The notes under the pieces are model-generated. The model was not told the DNA's origin. It did not search any database and was given only the letters and a program-made list of their open reading frames with translations. A program made the position numbers and the translations under genes. This document shows, piece by piece, positions 61,753 to 64,000 of a stretch of 64,000 nucleotides of DNA (positions are counted from its first letter, which is position 1; the number at the start of each line of letters is the position of its first letter). The stretch comes from an uncultured Porticoccus sp. (GTDB lineage Bacteria; Pseudomonadota; Gammaproteobacteria; Pseudomonadales; Porticoccaceae): positions 62,001-126,000 of the forward strand of contig CAMYLT010000002.1 of NCBI GenBank assembly GCA_947259505.1, written 5' to 3'.

Positions 61753-63192
61753 TCAAAAAATTGTCGTTTCATCTGGACGGGACAGATTGTATTTCCGCAT
61801 TTTTTCAACGAGGGTTGTACGCTGCAACTCCAATAACTTGGCAGCCCGGGCAACCACCCAGCCACACTGATCCAAAGCTTGGGTAAGAAGGCTCATTTCC
61901 AGCTCAGTCAGATACGTTTTAAGGTCTAACCCGTCCGGCGGAAGGCTAAAGTCACCGGGGGGATAAAACACATTGCCATCATTTAGGGATGCGGCACTTT
62001 CAAGCTCCGCGATCCAGTCCTGGTTGGGCCTTAAGCGCTCCGGCAAATCGGACCATTTAACTGTTTGTCTGGGATAAAGAATTGACATCCGTTCGATCAG
62101 GTTGGACAACTCGCGAACGTTGCCTGGCCAGTAATACTTACACAGTGCTGCCACAGCACATTCGTTAAGTTTGAGTGCACCCCTTTTTTCCCTGACCAGC
62201 TTATTGATAAATTCCCGAATTAGAATTGGAATATCAGCGACACGTTCACGTAATGGCGGCATTTCAATGGGAAATACATTGAGTCGGTAGTAGAGGTCCA
62301 TACGAAATTTTCCCTCTGTAACCAACTGCTCGAGATTATGGTGGGTGGCCGCAATAATTCTCACATCAACTGAAATGGAACGACTGCTACCGACACGCTC
62401 AAATGTTCTTTCCTGGATAACACGCAACAATTTCACTTGCATGCTCAACGGCATGTCACCTATTTCATCGAGAAATAATGTACCACCGTCCGCGATCTCG
62501 AAACGCCCCTGCCTGGCGCTAATAGCACCGGTAAACGAGCCCTTTTCATGGCCGAATAACTCCGACTCCAGCAAGTCAGGCGGTATGGCTCCGCAATTCA
62601 CAGGAACGAACGGTTTATCAGCACGAGTTGAAAAACGGTGGGTATTGCGGGCAACCACTTCTTTGCCCGTGCCCGATTCCCCCAGAATCAAAACAGTGGC
62701 ATCGGTCGCTGCCACCTGTTTAATCATCTCCCTGACATGGTTAATGCGTTGGCTATTCCCCGCAAGGTGTTTATACAATGCGCCAAATTGATCAACTCTG
62801 ATGTTTTGTGACGACTGCATAAACAGCTCTGTTTCCTGAACCACGTTTACAAGTTCAGAATAACTAGGAGGAAAATTCAGGGTACCGAAAAAATGCTTTT
62901 CCAAATGAGCTGGCAGAGCAGCCCCCTGATATCTTTGAAGAAAATAAATCGGAAGGGATTTGGGTTGTTCAGTTAGCAGGTCGAGAACAGCCGTCAGCCG
63001 AGCTTCATTCAACTCAGTGATGAGAACAGGAAAAATTTCAACGGCCTCCGGATCGTTGACAAGCTCCAGCAACCGGGCCTCATCGATGACCGCATCCGCT
63101 CGATATTCAAGAAAGTTAACCAGCGAAGCAACCTGGCGTATATCCTCTACATCCCCACCAAAAACAACCATCCGTTGCGCTACTACTGACAT
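61753..63192 (-). CDS. fleQ: Flagellar master regulator FleQ
   Basis: A 479-residue sigma-54 activator at the top of the cascade. An atypical N-terminal receiver-like domain (1-120), lacking the phospho-acceptor, leads to an AAA+ domain with Walker A GESGTGKE (171-178), GSFTGA at 218-223 (usually GAFTGA), and DEIGDMP, then a FIS-type DNA-binding domain (about 435-475). Two residues of the cyclic-di-GMP site (R182, N183) are kept, but the upstream LFRS motif of Pseudomonas FleQ reads L139-YKH here. SD AGGAA precedes ATG 63192, with a strong sigma-70 promoter further up. Confidence 0.95.
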   Translation of the reverse strand: MSVVAQRMVVFGGDVEDIRQVASLVNFLEYRADAVIDEARLLELVNDPEAVEIFPVLITELNEARLTAVLDLLTEQPKSLPIYFLQRYQGAALPAHLEKHFFGTLNFPPSYSELVNVVQETELFMQSSQNIRVDQFGALYKHLAGNSQRINHVREMIKQVAATDATVLILGESGTGKEVVARNTHRFSTRADKPFVPVNCGAIPPDLLESELFGHEKGSFTGAISARQGRFEIADGGTLFLDEIGDMPLSMQVKLLRVIQERTFERVGSSRSISVDVRIIAATHHNLEQLVTEGKFRMDLYYRLNVFPIEMPPLRERVADIPILIREFINKLVREKRGALKLNECAVAALCKYYWPGNVRELSNLIERMSILYPRQTVKWSDLPERLRPNQDWIAELESAASLNDGNVFYPPGDFSLPPDGLDLKTYLTELEMSLLTQALDQCGWVVARAAKLLELQRTTLVEKMRKYNLSRPDETTIF

Positions 63193-63317
63193 CTTTCCTG
63201 TCGCCTTTTTTATGCGATTCGTTATTAGGGGGAGCTAGAACCTACCAAGTGGCTCAATTCTCGGAAATGTTCTGGGCACGCTGAAAGATAAAACTGTTAT
63301 AAACCAATCGGTCAAGT

Positions 63318-63345
63318 ATTCTAAATTCACTTGCCCCAATGTCAA
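63318..63345 (-). promoter_or_regulatory. Sigma-70 promoter of fleQ
   Basis: A perfect TTGACA (63345-63340) and TAGAAT (63323-63318) are 16 bases apart. The start would be near 63311, leaving a leader of about 120 bases before fleQ. A second, overlapping set (TTGACC-17-TTTATC) lies just downstream. Housekeeping transcription of fleQ agrees with Pseudomonas. Confidence 0.85.
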
Positions 63346-63372
63346 GTTTATGGCGCTTTTTCTACTACAGCC

Positions 63373-63954
63373 TCAACTCTCTTTCTTTGCGTCAGAATTA
63401 GCGGCTTTTTTAAACGCAACTTCACGACGATGATGCCGAAAAATGAGTTTATCCAACCACTGTTGAACTGGCCCACTTAAGCCCACGAAATTCACTCGTG
63501 CTTTGCCGCTGGCAAAATCATCCACAGATGTGACAACCTGGCCATAAAAACACAACGGTTTAGGTGTTCCGTGCTGGATATAGAGCTGTACAAATATCAT
63601 TTTATTTGGTGGAGGCACGTTATCTGCCCCCCACATCACTTCGCCTGAAGTCACGGTAACCCGACAAATATCCGGGATATCCAGCTGCTTGTAGACCAAC
63701 TGACTAACCAAATCCAAAACAAGGTTGAGCTTTAAGTCGAGGCGAGCAATTTCATGGGACAGACCTGGAGCGACATCAGACAGATCTTTGGTAAATTCAC
63801 TGATTGCAGAGACTGCCCTCAGAAAAGATTCGTTGGATTCATTAACCAGAGCCAAGTGGGAATCGTCTGGGTGATAATCAACCACCTTCCAAGAAATAGA
63901 CATGTTATCTGTATAGGCTAAACCCGTCACAGATTCTTCAATGTCTTCTTTCAC
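63373..63954 (-). CDS. Atypical PilZ-like (tPilZ-type) protein
   Basis: A 193-residue soluble protein: an N-terminal part (TGLAYTDNMSISWKVVDYHP), a long helical stretch (about 40-90, LDLKLNLVLDLVSQLVYKQ) and a beta-rich second half ending in basic IFRHHRREVAFKKA. This layout resembles the atypical, helix-linked PilZ proteins, one of which (in Xanthomonas) is a tetrameric cyclic-di-GMP-family protein; the classical RxxxR and D/NxSxxG motifs are not obvious, so ligand binding is uncertain. GTG 63954 follows AGGGG at nine bases. It lies upstream of fleQ, where fliS/fliT-type genes are usually found. Confidence 0.6.
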   Translation of the reverse strand: MKEDIEESVTGLAYTDNMSISWKVVDYHPDDSHLALVNESNESFLRAVSAISEFTKDLSDVAPGLSHEIARLDLKLNLVLDLVSQLVYKQLDIPDICRVTVTSGEVMWGADNVPPPNKMIFVQLYIQHGTPKPLCFYGQVVTSVDDFASGKARVNFVGLSGPVQQWLDKLIFRHHRREVAFKKAANSDAKKES

Positions 63955-63957
63955 CTG

Positions 63958-64000
63958 TTAGCCCCTTTTAAGCTCAGAACCGTCCGACGACGCCCACTGA
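63958..64000 (-). CDS. 3' end of an upstream gene (partial, unidentified)
   Basis: The frame reading QWASSDGSELKRG then TAA (63960-63958) ends three bases before the PilZ-like start, as expected for the previous gene of an operon. By position it could be fliS or fliT, but only 13 residues are visible and other frames are also open for short distances. Confidence 0.35.
   Translation of the reverse strand, partial: QWASSDGSELKRG

Overview
The window looks like a chromosomal stretch of a free-living, probably marine gammaproteobacterium related to the Pseudomonadales/Cellvibrionales. The grounds are a Pseudomonas-style FleQ/FleSR/FleN/FlhF flagellar hierarchy with MotCD stators, sigma-54 promoters in front of flagellar genes, an Anr/Fnr box in front of hemN, a DcaP-type porin and a CrbS/CrbR (MxtR/ErdR) acetate-sensing pair. 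The genus cannot be named from sequence reading alone. Gene density is high; no CRISPR array, insertion sequence or intact prophage was seen.

Positions 1-5400 hold the start of a TonB-dependent receptor behind a TPP riboswitch, anaerobic hemN with an Fnr/Anr-type promoter, ppa, ogt, a cold-shock/DUF1294 membrane protein and a PfkB-family sugar/nucleoside kinase. Positions 5400-23000 form a short-chain fatty-acid region: acs, a DnaQ-type exonuclease coupled to a cNMP-CBS-DUF294 protein, arfB, a small membrane protein/helical protein pair, a lipoprotein, a DUF4212/SSS transporter pair, a DcaP-like porin, the CrbR-like regulator, yajQ, the large CrbS-like transporter/kinase, and a PrpE-type acyl-CoA ligase. 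A short dyad (ACC-NN-GGTC or its half site AGGTCGA) lies about 70-76 bases upstream of four of these genes and is proposed here as a shared operator.

Positions 23000-32200 are housekeeping: panD, panC, dnaB, rplI, a DUF2232 protein, rpsR and rpsF in one direction with a strong promoter and a candidate S6:S18 autoregulatory hairpin, then a small DUF3012 lipoprotein, a CDP-alcohol phosphatidyltransferase, rlmB and rnr. A tRNA-Leu(CAG) with a near-consensus promoter follows, and beside it the decayed C-terminal end of an SNF2-type helicase, a likely trace of a lost island.

Positions 33400-64000 are almost wholly motility: a diguanylate cyclase, an FlhB-tail/FliK-like pair, a SPOR protein, the PomAB stator with a PilZ protein, then on the minus strand MotCD, fliA, fleN, flhF, flhA, flhB, fliRQPONML, fliK, fliJIHGFE, fleR, fleS, fleQ and an atypical PilZ-like protein. 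Two stator sets, two PilZ-type proteins, a cyclase and FleQ together suggest strong cyclic-di-GMP control of swimming. The chemotaxis genes normally found between fliA and motC in Pseudomonas are absent here. Sigma-54 sites are visible before fliL, fliK, fleS and probably the SPOR gene, and a sigma-70 promoter before fleQ.
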